DNA from: Comamonas flocculans | GTDB lineage: Bacteria > Pseudomonadota > Gammaproteobacteria > Burkholderiales > Burkholderiaceae_C | Reading direction: 5' to 3' | Length of the DNA stretch: 64,000 nt | Assembly: GCF_007954405.1 (NCBI RefSeq) | Contig: NZ_CP042344.1 | Span: 248,001-312,000, forward strand | Part shown: positions 1 to 9,528 of the stretch, piece after piece | How positions within the stretch are numbered: position 1 is the first letter of the stretch | Layout of the letters: the number at the start of each line of letters is the position of its first letter | Translations under genes and position numbers: made by a program | Notes under the pieces: model-generated | The model's database searches: none | What the model was told of the DNA's origin: nothing | What the model saw: the letters and a program-made list of their open reading frames with translations, nothing else

Positions 1-45
1 GCTGGAACGCATCGTCGGCATTGCGGGCGCGGGCACAATCACGCC

Positions 46-699
46 ATGAACCACCCATCGTCCGCCGCCTCCATCGCCGACCTGCACCAGAGCTACGAGC
101 GCTCGGCCCTCGACGAGGACGCCTGCGACCGCGACCCGCTGCGCCAGTTCGGCCTCTGGCTCACGCAGGCGCTGGACGCCGGCGTGGCCGACGCCAACGC
201 CATGACCCTGGCCACCGTGGGCAGCGACCTGCGCCCGAGCACGCGCGTGGTGCTGATCAAGGGCTACGACGAGCACGGCATCGTGTTCTTCACCAACTAC
301 GACAGCCGCAAAGGGCAGGAGCTGGCCGGCAACCCGTATGCGGCGCTGCAATTTCACTGGGTACCGCTGGAGCGCGTGGTGCGCATCGAGGGGCGGGTAG
401 AGCAGGTCAGCGGCGCGCAGAGCGACGAATACTTTCACAGCCGCCCGCTGGATTCGCGCATCGGCGCCTGGGCCAGCCCGCAAAGCCAGGTGATCGCAGA
501 CCGCGCGCTGCTGGAGCAGCGCGTGGCGCACTACGGCGCGCAGTTCGGCAGCGCGCCGCCGCGCCCGCCGCACTGGGGCGGCTACCGCCTGCAGCCCGAC
601 CGCTGGGAGTTCTGGCAGGGGCGCAGGAGCCGGCTGCACGACCGCCTGCGCTATCTGCCGGGCGCCCAGGGCTGGACGCTGCAGCGCCTGGCGCCCTGA
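46..699 (+). CDS. pdxH: Pyridoxamine/pyridoxine 5'-phosphate oxidase
   Basis: Makes pyridoxal 5'-phosphate from pyridoxamine or pyridoxine phosphate in the cytoplasm, using FMN and oxygen; last step of vitamin B6 synthesis and salvage. The 217-residue product has the usual family length. The N-terminal half carries the flavin-binding split-barrel ([20 protein letters not shown], about residues 66-85, then DSRKGQEL). The C-terminal dimerisation domain contains [16 protein letters not shown] and RLHDRLRY, which include the conserved substrate-binding Arg and Trp positions. The ATG at 46 matches the family N-terminus. It appears to be a single-gene unit; a tiny ORF follows 109 bases downstream. 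Confidence 0.95.
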   Translation: MNHPSSAASIADLHQSYERSALDEDACDRDPLRQFGLWLTQALDAGVADANAMTLATVGSDLRPSTRVVLIKGYDEHGIVFFTNYDSRKGQELAGNPYAALQFHWVPLERVVRIEGRVEQVSGAQSDEYFHSRPLDSRIGAWASPQSQVIADRALLEQRVAHYGAQFGSAPPRPPHWGGYRLQPDRWEFWQGRRSRLHDRLRYLPGAQGWTLQRLAP

Positions 700-808
700 G
701 CACGGCCCGATCGCGCGAACAGCCGCGGCCCGGGCAGCTTCATCGCCCCTTTGCCCACCACGCGCGGGCGTATGTTGTGGCGCAAACCACGCCAAGGGGG
801 AGACCGCC

Positions 809-925
809 ATGCGATTCAGCGACCTGGAGATCAACCGCGCCATGCGCCACCTGCGCGCCGTCGGCTACCGGCTGCTGGGCCGTCGCGAGCGGCGCATCGT
901 CGACGCCCTCTGCGCCGTCTGCTGA
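809..925 (+). CDS. Small ORF, 38 residues, unknown function
   Basis: A short reading frame starting MRFSDLEINRAMRHL. It has a strong purine-rich ribosome-binding site (AAGGGGGAG) eight or so bases before the ATG, and a stable hairpin directly after the stop, so it looks like a real transcription unit. The product is basic in the middle (RLLGRRERRI) and ends with two cysteines (ALCAVC). I do not recognise the family. The alternative is chance coding between pdxH and uvrC. Confidence 0.45.
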   Translation: MRFSDLEINRAMRHLRAVGYRLLGRRERRIVDALCAVC

Positions 926-931
926 ACCCGG

Positions 932-961
932 GGCAAGGCCGCGCGCCGGCGCGGCTTTGCC
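932..961. terminator. Stem-loop between small ORF and uvrC
   Basis: A 13-bp stem (GGCAAGGCCGCGC paired with GCGCGGCTTTGCC, one G-U) closes a GCCG loop. It lies between the convergent small ORF and uvrC, ending 3 bases before the uvrC stop codon. There is no long U-tract, so it may be a weak bidirectional terminator. Confidence 0.5.
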
Positions 962-964
962 CTG

Positions 965-2926
965 TCAGCGCAGCGCACGATAGATGGTCTCGGCCAGCTG
1001 GCGCGAGATGCCGTCCACCGTCATCAAGTCCGCCACGCTCGCATCCTGCACGCCGCGCGCGCCGCCAAAGCGCTGCAGCAGGCGCGCACGCCGGCGCGGC
1101 CCTATGCCGGGAATGTCTTCAAGCCGGCTGCCGCCGGTGCGCACCTTGGCGCGCGCCGCGCGCATGCCGGTGATGGCAAAACGGTGGGCCTCGTCGCGGA
1201 TCTGGGCCACCAGCATCAGCGCCGCCGAATCGTGCCCGAGGTAGACCTTCTCGCGCCCGTCGGCGAACACCAGCTCTTCCAGGCCCACCTTGCGCCCCTC
1301 GCCCTTTTCCACGCCGACGATGCGCGAGATGTCCAGGCCCAGCTGCTCGAAGACCTCGCGCGCCATCGCCACCTGGCCGCGCCCGCCGTCGATCAGCACC
1401 AGGTCGGGCAGGCGCAGCTCGCGGCGCGTCACCTCGATGCCGCCCGCCTCCTGCTGCGCCCGCGCCACCGGGGCGTAGCGGCGCTGCAGCACCTGACGCA
1501 TCGCGGCGTAGTCGTCGCCCGGCGTGATGCCCTCGATCTTGTAGCGCCGGTAGGCGCCGTGCTGCATCTTGTGGTGCTGGAACACCACGCACGAGGCCTG
1601 CGTCTGCTCGCCAGCGGTGTGCGAGATGTCAAAACACTCGGCCGTGAGCTCATCCAGGTTCTCTACGTCCAGCCCCAGCGCCTCGGCCAGCGCATGGGTG
1701 CGCGCCTGCTGCGAACCTTCCTCGGCCAGCAAGCGCGCGAGCTGGATCCTGGCATTGGCCTGCGCCATCTCCAGCCACACGCGCCGCTGCTCGCGCGGCT
1801 GGTGCACCGCCGACACGCGCACGCCGCTTTGCTCGGTGAGCGCCGCCACCAGCGCGGGAGCCACGGGCTCGCTGGTGATGAGCACCGGCGGCACGGGCAC
1901 GTCCAGGTAATGCTGTGCGATGAAGGCCTCGAGCACCTGCACCGCCACCTGCGCGCCCACGCCCTGCTCGGCACGCGCCGCGTCCTCGGCCTCTTCGGCG
2001 CTGTATACGCCCGCGGCTTCTTCCACCTGCGTGGGGAAATAGGCGCGGTCGCCCAGATGGCGCCCGCCGCGCACCATCGCCAGGTTGACGCAGGCGCGCC
2101 CGCCCTGCACGCGCACCGCCAGAATGTCCACGTCCTTGTCGCCCACGCTCTCCACCGCCTGCTGGTGCAGCACGCGCGAGAGCGCGGTGATCTGGTTGCG
2201 CACTGCGGCGGCCTGCTCGAACTCCAGCTTTTCGGCGTGCGCCAGCATGCGCGCCTCCAGCTTCTTGAGCAGCTCGTCGGTCTCGCCGCGCAAGAGCGCC
2301 TCGGCGCCGCGCACGTCCTCGGCGTAGTCCTCGGGCGAGATGTAGCCGACGCAGGGCGCGCTGCAGCGCTTGATCTGGTAGAGCAGGCAGGGGCGCGTGC
2401 GGTGCGCGAACACCGTGTCCTCGCAGGTGCGCAGGCGAAACACCTTCTGGATCAGCTCTATCGTCTGCTTGACCGCCCAGCCATTGGGGTAGGGACCGAA
2501 GTAGCGGTTCTTCTTGTCCACGCTGCCGCGGTAGTAGGAGATGCGCGGATAGCGCTGCGAGGGGTCGTCCGTCGTGCCGTCCCTGGCCGCCACGCCGCTG
2601 ATCTTCAGATAGGGATAGCTCTTGTCGTCCCGAAACAGGATGTTGTACCTGGGGCGCTGGGTCTTGATGAGGTTGTTTTCCAGCAGCAGCGCCTCGGCCT
2701 CGGAGCGCACCACCGTGGTCTGCAGCCGCGCGATCTTGCCCACCATGTGGCCGGTGCGCGTGCCGCCGTGCTGCTTGCTGAAGTAGCTGGCCACGCGGCG
2801 CTTGAGGTTGCGCGCCTTGCCCACGTAGAGCAGCACGTCCTGTGCGTCGAAATAGCGGTACACCCCCGGCAGCGGCGGCAGCGCCGCCACCTGGGCCAGC
2901 AGTTCGTCGGAATGCGCCTTGGACAT
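965..2926 (-). CDS. uvrC: Excinuclease ABC subunit C
   Basis: UvrC makes the two incisions around bulky DNA damage in nucleotide excision repair, after UvrA and UvrB have loaded. Domains in order: GIY-YIG nuclease near the N-terminus ([20 protein letters not shown]), the cysteine-containing linker ([18 protein letters not shown]), a UVR helix pair ([15 protein letters not shown]), the RNase H-like endonuclease domain ([10 protein letters not shown], then [10 protein letters not shown]), and a C-terminal helix-hairpin-helix ([19 protein letters not shown]). I chose the ATG at 2926 ([10 protein letters not shown]), giving 653 residues; an upstream in-frame extension to 3007 has no family support. 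It is divergent from the broken diguanylate cyclase gene. Confidence 0.96.
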   Translation of the reverse strand: MSKAHSDELLAQVAALPPLPGVYRYFDAQDVLLYVGKARNLKRRVASYFSKQHGGTRTGHMVGKIARLQTTVVRSEAEALLLENNLIKTQRPRYNILFRDDKSYPYLKISGVAARDGTTDDPSQRYPRISYYRGSVDKKNRYFGPYPNGWAVKQTIELIQKVFRLRTCEDTVFAHRTRPCLLYQIKRCSAPCVGYISPEDYAEDVRGAEALLRGETDELLKKLEARMLAHAEKLEFEQAAAVRNQITALSRVLHQQAVESVGDKDVDILAVRVQGGRACVNLAMVRGGRHLGDRAYFPTQVEEAAGVYSAEEAEDAARAEQGVGAQVAVQVLEAFIAQHYLDVPVPPVLITSEPVAPALVAALTEQSGVRVSAVHQPREQRRVWLEMAQANARIQLARLLAEEGSQQARTHALAEALGLDVENLDELTAECFDISHTAGEQTQASCVVFQHHKMQHGAYRRYKIEGITPGDDYAAMRQVLQRRYAPVARAQQEAGGIEVTRRELRLPDLVLIDGGRGQVAMAREVFEQLGLDISRIVGVEKGEGRKVGLEELVFADGREKVYLGHDSAALMLVAQIRDEAHRFAITGMRAARAKVRTGGSRLEDIPGIGPRRRARLLQRFGGARGVQDASVADLMTVDGISRQLAETIYRALR

Positions 2927-3075
2927 GGCGCTATTGTCGCGGGCACCCGCAGGCCTGCCCCGAACCGAGGGATTACACCCGGCAAACAAGGTCCGGGCCA
3001 CGCCCATTGGCAGCTACGATGCCCCGCAAGCACCCACCAAGAGCGTGGCCGCAGCCCCCTCAACCCGAACGCACG

Positions 3076-3779
3076 ATGACAGGCCTCGACCCACGCTCGA
3101 TCATTCTCGTCGCCACCCTCATGGGGGCACTGATGGCCATCGTGCTGTGGCTCATGCGCCGGCACTATCCGGCCCATATCCACGGCATCGGGTACTGGGC
3201 GATATCGCCGGCCCTGTGGGTGATGGCGGCGCTGCTGTTCGGCAACCGCAACGCCGGCCTGTCCGCCACGCTCACCGTGGTGCTGGCCAACCTGCTGCTG
3301 ATGCTGGGCGCCATCGCCTATCTCCTCGGCTGTCAACGCTTCCTCAAGGTGCCGGGGCATGGCAAAGCATGGCTGGCGGTGGCCGGCCGCGCAACGGCCG
3401 GGGTCCGGCCCTGTTGATGCTGGATCTGGACCATTTCAAGGCGATCAACGACACCCACGGACACCAGCATGGCGACGCCGTCTTGCGCCATTTCACGGGC
3501 CGCGTGCTGGCCACGCTGCGCGGCGCCGACCGCATGGGGCGCTACGGCGGCGAGGAGTTCGTCCTGCTGCTGCCCGAAACCCGGACCGACGACGCGATGA
3601 AGGTGGCCGATCGCGTGCATGCCGCGCTGGCCACCGGGCATCCGCTCGATTGCCAGCTCAGCATCGGGCTGGCCACCTGGCAGGGCAAGGACGACACGCT
3701 CGACCACCTGCTGGCCCGCGCCGACCGCGCGCTCTACCAGGCCAAGGAACAGGGGCGCAATCGCACCTGCCGCGCCTGA
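3076..3779 (+). pseudogene. Broken membrane diguanylate cyclase (GGDEF)
   Basis: Two reading frames hold the two ends of one GGDEF protein. Frame 1 (3076-3417) encodes an N-terminal membrane part with about four hydrophobic segments (for example SIILVATLMGALMAIVLWLM). Frame 3 (about 3405-3779) encodes a GGDEF domain: LLMLDLDHFKAINDTHGH, the product-inhibition motif RGAD, five residues later GGEEF, and a normal C-terminus. The start of the GGDEF domain (DPLTGLxNRR) and the last membrane helices are missing at the junction near 3400-3420, so an internal deletion plus frame change is likely rather than a simple sequencing error. The catalytic signature survives but no intact protein can be read. 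Confidence 0.75.
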
Positions 3780-3860
3780 GGCGGCCTGCTTGCCGCGATG
3801 AAAGACTCGCCCCATTTGCCGGAAGCCGGTTCCAATTGCACTACAATCGTCCTCCTTCGT

Positions 3861-3936
<76 letters not shown>

Positions 3937-3948
3937 CCATTTGAAAAG

Positions 3949-3974
3949 CCAACCATTCACGGTTGGTTTTTTTT
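3949..3974 (+). terminator. Rho-independent terminator of tRNA-Ala(CGC)
   Basis: CCAACC-ATTCAC-GGTTGG hairpin followed by eight T residues, 13 bases after the tRNA 3' end. Confidence 0.85.
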
Positions 3975-4043
3975 CGCCTCTCACTTTTCGCACGGGGGCA
4001 ATTCAAGAGCCGGCGCGCAGTCCCGCTGCGTGCGCTGGCGCCC

Positions 4044-4107
4044 TGATTCCATGAGACTGTCCTCTCCAGGCGGGGAAAGGTGTCAACCTCTGGCAGGACG
4101 GGTCACG
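4044..4107 (-). mobile_element. Orphan end of an IS3-type element
   Basis: About 64 bases between the tRNA genes match, in reverse orientation, the left end of the IS fragment at 35005-35070. Shared pieces include TGACCCGTCCTGCCAGAGGT, TGACACCTTTCCCC and TCTCATGGAATCA. It ends at the first codons of the transposase OrfA (ATG GAA TCA). The rest of the element is gone here. tRNA loci are common insertion sites; this looks like the scar of an old insertion and deletion. Confidence 0.7.
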
Positions 4108-4112
4108 GGCAG

Positions 4113-4147
4113 AAAAAAAGGCCAACCGCGAACGGTTGGCCTTTTTT
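4113..4147 (-). terminator. Terminator of the minus-strand tRNA genes
   Basis: A 9-bp perfect stem (GGCCAACCG/CGGTTGGCC, loop CGAA) flanked by seven A on one side and six T on the other, so it works in both directions. It ends transcripts from the Glu-Asp-Ala tRNA genes on the minus strand. Confidence 0.85.
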
Positions 4148-4152
4148 CGTAT

Positions 4153-4228
<76 letters not shown>

Positions 4229-4234
4229 GAATTG

Positions 4235-4311
4235 TGGCGGAGTGGACGGGACTCGAACCCGCGACCCCCGGCGTGACAGGCCGGTATTCTAACCAACTGA
4301 ACTACCACTCC
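4235..4311 (-). tRNA. tRNA-Asp (anticodon GTC)
   Basis: 77 bases on the minus strand with encoded CCA. Acceptor GGAGTGG/CCACTCC, loop CTGTCAC gives anticodon GTC, and the T arm has GGGTTCGAGTCCC. It lies 6 bases upstream of tRNA-Ala(GGC) in the same transcript. Confidence 0.95.
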
Positions 4312-4362
4312 AGCACAGCTTTTGCCGCTCTGATAAACAGAGCAACCAAGTGCCGTACAACT

Positions 4363-4438
4363 TGGCGACCCTACGGGGATTCGAACCCCGGTACCCACCG
4401 TGAAAGGGTGGTGTCCTAGGCCTCTAGACGATAGGGTC
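4363..4438 (-). tRNA. tRNA-Glu (anticodon TTC)
   Basis: 76 bases on the minus strand with encoded CCA. Acceptor GACCCTA/TAGGGTC, loop CTTTCAC gives anticodon TTC. First gene of the Glu-Asp-Ala tRNA cluster, and placed directly downstream of gltX, the synthetase that charges it. Confidence 0.95.
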
Positions 4439-4594
4439 AAAACCTGAGACAAATCTTCTGGTGGGCGCAGGCGGCTGAAACTGCTGTCTTGCGGTACATG
4501 ACGCAAAAGCGCGCTTTCAGCCCCATTCCCGCTGGATCAGTCCTGATTTTCACCGGGCCGTCACCACCAAAGACGCGCATTGTAGCGTGGATTT

Positions 4595-6004
4595 TCAGCG
4601 GTTTTGCAGTCGTGCGAGGATTTTTTCCCGACCCAGCAGCTCCAGCACCGCGTCCACCGACGGCGTGTGCGCCACCCCCATGGTGAGCACGCGCAGCGGC
4701 ATGGCCAGCTGCGGCATCTTGATGCCCTGGGCCTTCAATACGCCCTTGATGGCGGCGTTGATGGCTTCGCGCGTCCACTGCACGGTCTGGATCGCCTCGG
4801 CAAAGGCGGCGAGCGGCGCGCGCGCGGCGTCGCTCAGGTGCTGGGCGGCATCTTCTGCATTGCGCTCGATCGCATCGAGGTAGAAGAGCCGCGCCCAGCG
4901 AGCCAGGTCCACCAGGGTGTCGCAGCGGTCCTTGAACAGCGCGCAGATGCGCGGCAGGCGATCGTCGGCATCAAGCTGCGCCTCGCTCACGCCTTCTTGC
5001 ATCACGAAGGGGCGCACGCGACGCGCCAGGTCTTCGTCGGCCAGCGCCTTCAGGTGCTGGGCGTTGACCCAGCGCAGCTTGGCCTCGTCGAACTGCCCGG
5101 CGCTCTTGCCCAGGTGGTCGAGCTTGAACCATTCGAGGAATTGCGCGCGCGAGAAGATTTCGTCGTCGCCGTGGCTCCAGCCCAGACGCGCGAGGTAGTT
5201 GACCATGGCATCGGGCAGGTAGCCTGCGTCGCGATACCAGGTGACGGGCTTGGCGCCGCGACGCTTGCTCATCTTCTCGCCGTCTTCGTTGAGCACCGTG
5301 GGCAGGTGAGCGAAGACCGGCGGCTTGACGCCCAGCGCCTCGTAGATGTGGAGCTGGCGCGGCGTGTTATTGACGTGGTCGTCGCCGCGGATCACGTGGG
5401 TGATCGCCATGTCCATGTCGTCCACGCAGACGCAGAAGTTGTAGGTGGGCGTGCCGTCGGGCCGGGCGATCACCAGGTCGTCGAGTTCGCTGTTCTGAAA
5501 CTCGATGCGGCCCTTGCACTGGTCGTCCCAGCCCACCGTGCCGGTTTGCGGGGTCTTGAAGCGCAGCACGGGCTGCACGCCTTCGGGGATGGGCGGCAGG
5601 GTCTTGCCCGGCTCGGGTCGCCAGGTGCCGTCGTAGCGCGGCTTTTCCCTGGCGGCCATCTGGCGCTCGCGCAGCGCGTCCAGCTCTTGCTGGCCCATGT
5701 AGCAGGGGTAGACGTGGCCGCTGGCCTTGAGCTGTTCCAGCACGGCCTTGTAGCGCTCCATGCGCTGCATCTGGTAATACGGGCCTTCGTCGATGTCGAG
5801 CTCAAGCCACCGCATGCCTTCGAGGATGACGTCCACGGCCTCTTGCGTGGAGCGCTCCAGGTCGGTGTCCTCGATGCGCAGGATGAATTGCCCGCCCATG
5901 GCGCGCGCATAGGCCCAGGGGTAGAGCGCCGAGCGGATGTTGCCCAGGTGGATGAAGCCCGTCGGCGACGGGGCGAAGCGGGTGCGTACTTTCTTTTCGG
6001 TCAT
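4595..6004 (-). CDS. gltX: Glutamyl-tRNA synthetase
   Basis: Charges tRNA-Glu with glutamate. At 469 residues it has the normal length of bacterial class I GluRS. The HIGH-type motif is [18 protein letters not shown] near residue 19, and the KMSKS loop is GEKMSKRRG in mid-protein. The C-terminal half is the helical anticodon-binding domain. I chose the ATG at 6004 ([16 protein letters not shown]) because it begins the catalytic fold. It overlaps the metZ stop by an ATGA, so the two are probably translationally coupled. The tRNA-Glu gene lies downstream on the same strand. Confidence 0.97.
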   Translation of the reverse strand: MTEKKVRTRFAPSPTGFIHLGNIRSALYPWAYARAMGGQFILRIEDTDLERSTQEAVDVILEGMRWLELDIDEGPYYQMQRMERYKAVLEQLKASGHVYPCYMGQQELDALRERQMAAREKPRYDGTWRPEPGKTLPPIPEGVQPVLRFKTPQTGTVGWDDQCKGRIEFQNSELDDLVIARPDGTPTYNFCVCVDDMDMAITHVIRGDDHVNNTPRQLHIYEALGVKPPVFAHLPTVLNEDGEKMSKRRGAKPVTWYRDAGYLPDAMVNYLARLGWSHGDDEIFSRAQFLEWFKLDHLGKSAGQFDEAKLRWVNAQHLKALADEDLARRVRPFVMQEGVSEAQLDADDRLPRICALFKDRCDTLVDLARWARLFYLDAIERNAEDAAQHLSDAARAPLAAFAEAIQTVQWTREAINAAIKGVLKAQGIKMPQLAMPLRVLTMGVAHTPSVDAVLELLGREKILARLQNR

Positions 6005-7221
6005 GCCAGGGTGTCCAGGCCGCGCAGCAGGTCGGCCTTGAGATCGTCCATGTGTTCCAGGCCCACCGAGATGCGGATCAGGCCCTGCTTGACGCCGGCG
6101 GCCTGGCGCTGCTCTTCGGTCAGGCGCCCGTGCGAGGTGCTGGCGGGGTGGGTGATGGTGGTCTTCACGTCGCCGAGGTTGGCGGTGACCGAGCATACGC
6201 GGGTGCGGTCGATCACGTGAAAGGCGTTGGCGCGCAGTTGCTCGGGCGTGTGGCCCGCGACGTCGAACGCCAGCACCGTGCCACCCATGCCGCTTTGCTG
6301 GCGCATGGCAAGCGCGTGCTGCGGGTGGCTCTTGAGGCCCGGGTAGTGCACGGCGGCGACCTGGGGGTGCGATTCGAGCCAGGTGGCCAGTTCCAGCGCG
6401 GCGGCGCTTTCGGCCTTGACGCGCAGCGCCAGCGTCTCCAGCCCCTTCAGGACCACCCAGGCATTGAACGGCGAGAGGTTGAGCCCGCCACTTCGCAAGA
6501 AGGTGCCCATCACGCCATCGACGAGTTTTTGCGTGCCGCAGACGGCGCCGGCCATCACCCTGCCCTGCCCGTCGATCAGCTTGGTGCCCGAATGCACGAC
6601 GAGGTCGGCGCCGAACTCCACCGGGCGCTGCAGCACGGGCGAGGCGAAGCTGTTGTCCACCGCCAGCAGCGCACCGGCGCCGTGGGCGATGTCGGCAAGC
6701 TGCGCGATGTCGCACAGGTCGGTCAGCGGATTGGTCGGGGTTTCGGCAAACAGCAATCGGGTGCTGGGCTTGACGGCAGCGCGCCAGGCGGACACGTCGG
6801 TCTGCGAGACGAAGCTGGTCTCCACGCCAAAGCGCGCCATCTCGCTGCCCAGCAGCTTCATGGTGGAGCCGAACATGGACTGCGAAGCGATCACGTGGTC
6901 GCCCGCCTTGAGCGTCGTCAGCGCCACCAGCAGGATGGCGGCCATGCCGGTGGTGGTGGCGACGGCGCATTCCGTGCCCTCCATGCGCGCCAGGCGCTGC
7001 TCGAAGCTGGCCACCGTGGGGTTGGCGGTGCGCGTGTAGGTGTAGCCGGGTTCCTGGCGGGCAAAGCGGCGCGCGGCGCTTTCGCAGTCGTGCTGCACGA
7101 AGCTGCTGGTCAGGTACAGCGCCTCGCTGTGCTCGCCAAAGCTGCTGCGCGCCACCGCGGCGCGCACGGCATAGGTTTCGGGGTGCAGACCCTCGGGCAG
7201 GTCGGACAATGGTTCAGACAT
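6001..7221 (-). CDS. metZ: O-succinylhomoserine sulfhydrylase
   Basis: PLP enzyme making homocysteine directly from O-succinylhomoserine and sulfide in methionine synthesis. The 406 residues have the Cys/Met-metabolism fold: [19 protein letters not shown] near the N-terminus, the substrate loop [11 protein letters not shown], and the PLP lysine in [17 protein letters not shown]. The region ending [20 protein letters not shown] is typical of MetZ. A cystathionine synthase/lyase assignment is less likely, because the [11 protein letters not shown] signature is that of MetZ. It overlaps gltX by 4 bases; 100 bases separate it from purF, and a dispersed repeat occupies that gap. Confidence 0.9.
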   Translation of the reverse strand: MSEPLSDLPEGLHPETYAVRAAVARSSFGEHSEALYLTSSFVQHDCESAARRFARQEPGYTYTRTANPTVASFEQRLARMEGTECAVATTTGMAAILLVALTTLKAGDHVIASQSMFGSTMKLLGSEMARFGVETSFVSQTDVSAWRAAVKPSTRLLFAETPTNPLTDLCDIAQLADIAHGAGALLAVDNSFASPVLQRPVEFGADLVVHSGTKLIDGQGRVMAGAVCGTQKLVDGVMGTFLRSGGLNLSPFNAWVVLKGLETLALRVKAESAAALELATWLESHPQVAAVHYPGLKSHPQHALAMRQQSGMGGTVLAFDVAGHTPEQLRANAFHVIDRTRVCSVTANLGDVKTTITHPASTSHGRLTEEQRQAAGVKQGLIRISVGLEHMDDLKADLLRGLDTLA

Positions 7222-7230
7222 GGCTCTTCC

Positions 7231-7291
7231 AAAACAGGAGCTGTTAGCGCTGGCCTGACAATGGTTTCAGATAGTTTTGTATCTTAAAACC
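7231..7291. repeat. Dispersed Comamonadaceae-type repeat (variant)
   Basis: Contains GAGCTGTTAGCGCTGGCCTG followed by TTTCAGATAGTTTTGTAT and CTTAAAACC. The same two-part layout recurs at 44497-44562, and the first part resembles the GCGCTTG stem-loop copies elsewhere in the window. Confidence 0.6.
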
Positions 7292-7321
7292 AATGCCTGC
7301 GCGCGCTACCAGCTCTCTTTT

Positions 7322-8827
7322 TCAAGCAGGTTCGGCATTGGGCAGAGACAGGCGCGAGCCCGCGGCGCCCTCGTCCTCGGCCACGGGGCTGCGCTCGGCG
7401 CGCAGGGCGGCAAGCTCGTCCGCGCTCAGGCCGGTGATGTAGCGGCCGTCGAAGCAGGAGGCTTCGAAGCCCGACACCTGCGGGTTGACCGCGCTGATGG
7501 CGCGCTTCATCGCCTCCAGGTCCTGGTAGATCAGCGCGTCGCACCCTATCCAGGCGCGGATTTCATCGACCGTGCGGCCGTTGGCGATCAGCTCCTCGCT
7601 GGTCGGCATGTCGATGCCGTAGACGTTGGGGTGGCGCACCGGCGGCGCGGCCGAGGCCAGGTACACCTTGCTCGCGCCCGCGTCGCGCGCCATCTGCACG
7701 ATCTCGCGGGATGTCGTGCCGCGCACGATGGAGTCATCCACCAGCAGCACCCGCTTGCCCTTGAATTCGCTGCTGATGGCGTTGAGCTTCTGGCGCACCG
7801 ACTTCTTGCGCGTGGCCTGCCCCGGCATGATGAAGGTGCGGCCGACGTAGCGGTTCTTCACGAAGCCTTCGCGGTAGGGCAGGCCGAGCTTTTGCGCCAG
7901 CTGCATGGCGCTGGGGCGGCTCGATTCGGGCACCGGGATGACGGCGTCGATCTCGGCCGGCGGCACGGTGGAGATGACGCGCTTGGCCAGGGTCTCGCCC
8001 ATGTTCAGCCGCGCCTGGTAGACCGAGATGCCGTCCATCACCGAATCGGGCCGCGCGAGGTAGACGTATTCGAAGATGCAGGGGTGCAGCTCGGGAGCCT
8101 GGGCGCACTGCATGGTTTCGATGCGGCCGTCACCCCGCACCAGCACCGCCTCGCCCGGCGCCACGTCGCGCAGCAGGTGCAGCGCCGTGCCCTCCAGCGC
8201 CACCGATTCGCTGGCCACCATCACCGTGCCATCGTCGCCGCGGCCCAGGCACAGCGGGCGTATGCCGCAGGGATCGCGAAAGGCCAGCAGGCCAAATCCC
8301 GCGATCAGCGCCACCACCGCGTAAGAGCCGCGCAGGCGCGCATGCACCGCGCGCACCGCATCGAAGACCTGCGCATCCTGCAGCCGGTTGCCGCTGCTGG
8401 CGCGCGCCAGCTCGTGCGCCAGCACGTTCAGCAGCACCTCGGTATCGCTGCCGGTGTTGGTGTGGCGGTGGTCGTTGTCGAACAGCTCGCGGCGCAGGGC
8501 GTGGGCGTTGGTCAGGTTGCCGTTGTGCGCCAGCACGATGCCAAACGGCGCGTTGACGTAGAACGGCTGCGCTTCTTCCTCACTGGTGCTGCTGCCCGCC
8601 GTCGGATAGCGCACCTGGCCCAGGCCCGCATTGCCCGGCAGCGCGCGCATGTTGCGCGTGCGAAAGACGTCGCGCACCATGCCCCTGGCCTTGTGCATGA
8701 AGAACTTGCGGCCCTGCTCGGTGACGATGCCGCTCGCGTCCTGCCCGCGGTGCTGCAGCAGCAGCAAGGCGTCATAGATCAGTTGATTGACGGCCGACTG
8801 GCCGACCACACCCACGATTCCACACAT
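7322..8827 (-). CDS. purF: Amidophosphoribosyltransferase
   Basis: First committed step of purine synthesis: PRPP plus glutamine gives phosphoribosylamine. The N-terminus MCGIVGVVGQ carries the Ntn-hydrolase nucleophile Cys (exposed after Met removal), followed by LLLLQHRGQDASGI and AHNGNLTN of the glutaminase domain. The C-terminal phosphoribosyltransferase domain holds the PRPP loop RVLLVDDSIVRGTTSREIV. Its 501 residues match the family. It sits in the conserved folC-SPOR protein-cvpA-purF gene order, 27 bases after cvpA. Confidence 0.97.
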   Translation of the reverse strand: MCGIVGVVGQSAVNQLIYDALLLLQHRGQDASGIVTEQGRKFFMHKARGMVRDVFRTRNMRALPGNAGLGQVRYPTAGSSTSEEEAQPFYVNAPFGIVLAHNGNLTNAHALRRELFDNDHRHTNTGSDTEVLLNVLAHELARASSGNRLQDAQVFDAVRAVHARLRGSYAVVALIAGFGLLAFRDPCGIRPLCLGRGDDGTVMVASESVALEGTALHLLRDVAPGEAVLVRGDGRIETMQCAQAPELHPCIFEYVYLARPDSVMDGISVYQARLNMGETLAKRVISTVPPAEIDAVIPVPESSRPSAMQLAQKLGLPYREGFVKNRYVGRTFIMPGQATRKKSVRQKLNAISSEFKGKRVLLVDDSIVRGTTSREIVQMARDAGASKVYLASAAPPVRHPNVYGIDMPTSEELIANGRTVDEIRAWIGCDALIYQDLEAMKRAISAVNPQVSGFEASCFDGRYITGLSADELAALRAERSPVAEDEGAAGSRLSLPNAEPA

Positions 8828-8854
8828 CGCTTGATTCCTTGATCCGCTTGCGCG

Positions 8855-9352
8855 TCAGTGCTCCGGGCCGGAAAGATGCCGCAGCCAATCCTGCGCCGGC
8901 GCCACGCCGGCCTGCGCCACCGTGTCTTCCAGCAGCGCCGCCATGCGCGAAGCCTGCCACCACGGCTGCTGCGCCAGCGGCGTGTGCAACGCCAGCCAGG
9001 TGGCCAGCAGCAGCAGCGCCACGCCGCGCACCAGGCCGAACAGTGCGCCCAGCGCGCGGTCGGCCGCACGCAAGCCGGCCACCAGCATCAGCTTGCGCGC
9101 CAGCGTCGCCAGCAGGCCGCAGGCAAACACCGTGGCCACAAACAAGAGCCCGAAGCCGGCCGCGGGGCGCCAGGCGGCCTGGGCCTCGCCCAGCGGCAGG
9201 AGCTCGCCGAGCGATGCGCCCCAGGCGCGCGCGACGAAAAAGGCCACCACCCAGCCGGCCAGCGACAGCAGCTCGAAGACCAGGCCGCGCCAGGCGCCAA
9301 GCACGAAGGACACCAGAAGCGCCGCGAGCAAGCCCCAATCGAGTGCGGCCAT
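8855..9352 (-). CDS. cvpA: CvpA family membrane protein
   Basis: A 165-residue inner-membrane protein with four hydrophobic segments (for example WGLLAALLVSFVLGAWRGLV and VALLLLATWLALHT). CvpA was named for colicin V production; it is linked genetically to purF across proteobacteria, with roles in envelope homeostasis. The assignment rests on the membrane topology, the conserved N-terminal start DWGLLAALLVSFVLGAWRG, and its location just upstream of purF. Confidence 0.88.
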   Translation of the reverse strand: MAALDWGLLAALLVSFVLGAWRGLVFELLSLAGWVVAFFVARAWGASLGELLPLGEAQAAWRPAAGFGLLFVATVFACGLLATLARKLMLVAGLRAADRALGALFGLVRGVALLLLATWLALHTPLAQQPWWQASRMAALLEDTVAQAGVAPAQDWLRHLSGPEH

Positions 9353-9528
9353 GGCAATGCGTGCGTGCGCGGGCGCCCGCCGTCAGCGTCCCGAGCCCAG
9401 GCGGCCGCCGTGCATCGGCAGGCGCGCGCTCCCCGTGCGCCGCATGGCACGGGCCGCCGCGCCGACCCTGGCGAGGAGGTGCAAGCCTGCATGGCGCTCG
9501 GGCGACAGGTTCATCGAAATTCCGTTGC

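Noticed and set aside
1184..3079. Long open frames antisense to core genes (for example opposite uvrC, gltX at 4604-6220, parC at 25165-27561, purF at 7277-8842)
   Set aside because: High-GC DNA gives long antisense frames. Their translations are His/Arg/Gln-rich with no motifs, and the opposite strand encodes complete known proteins.
7222..7321. SAM or other riboswitch in front of metZ
   Set aside because: The gap is occupied by a dispersed repeat, and no conserved aptamer core could be seen.
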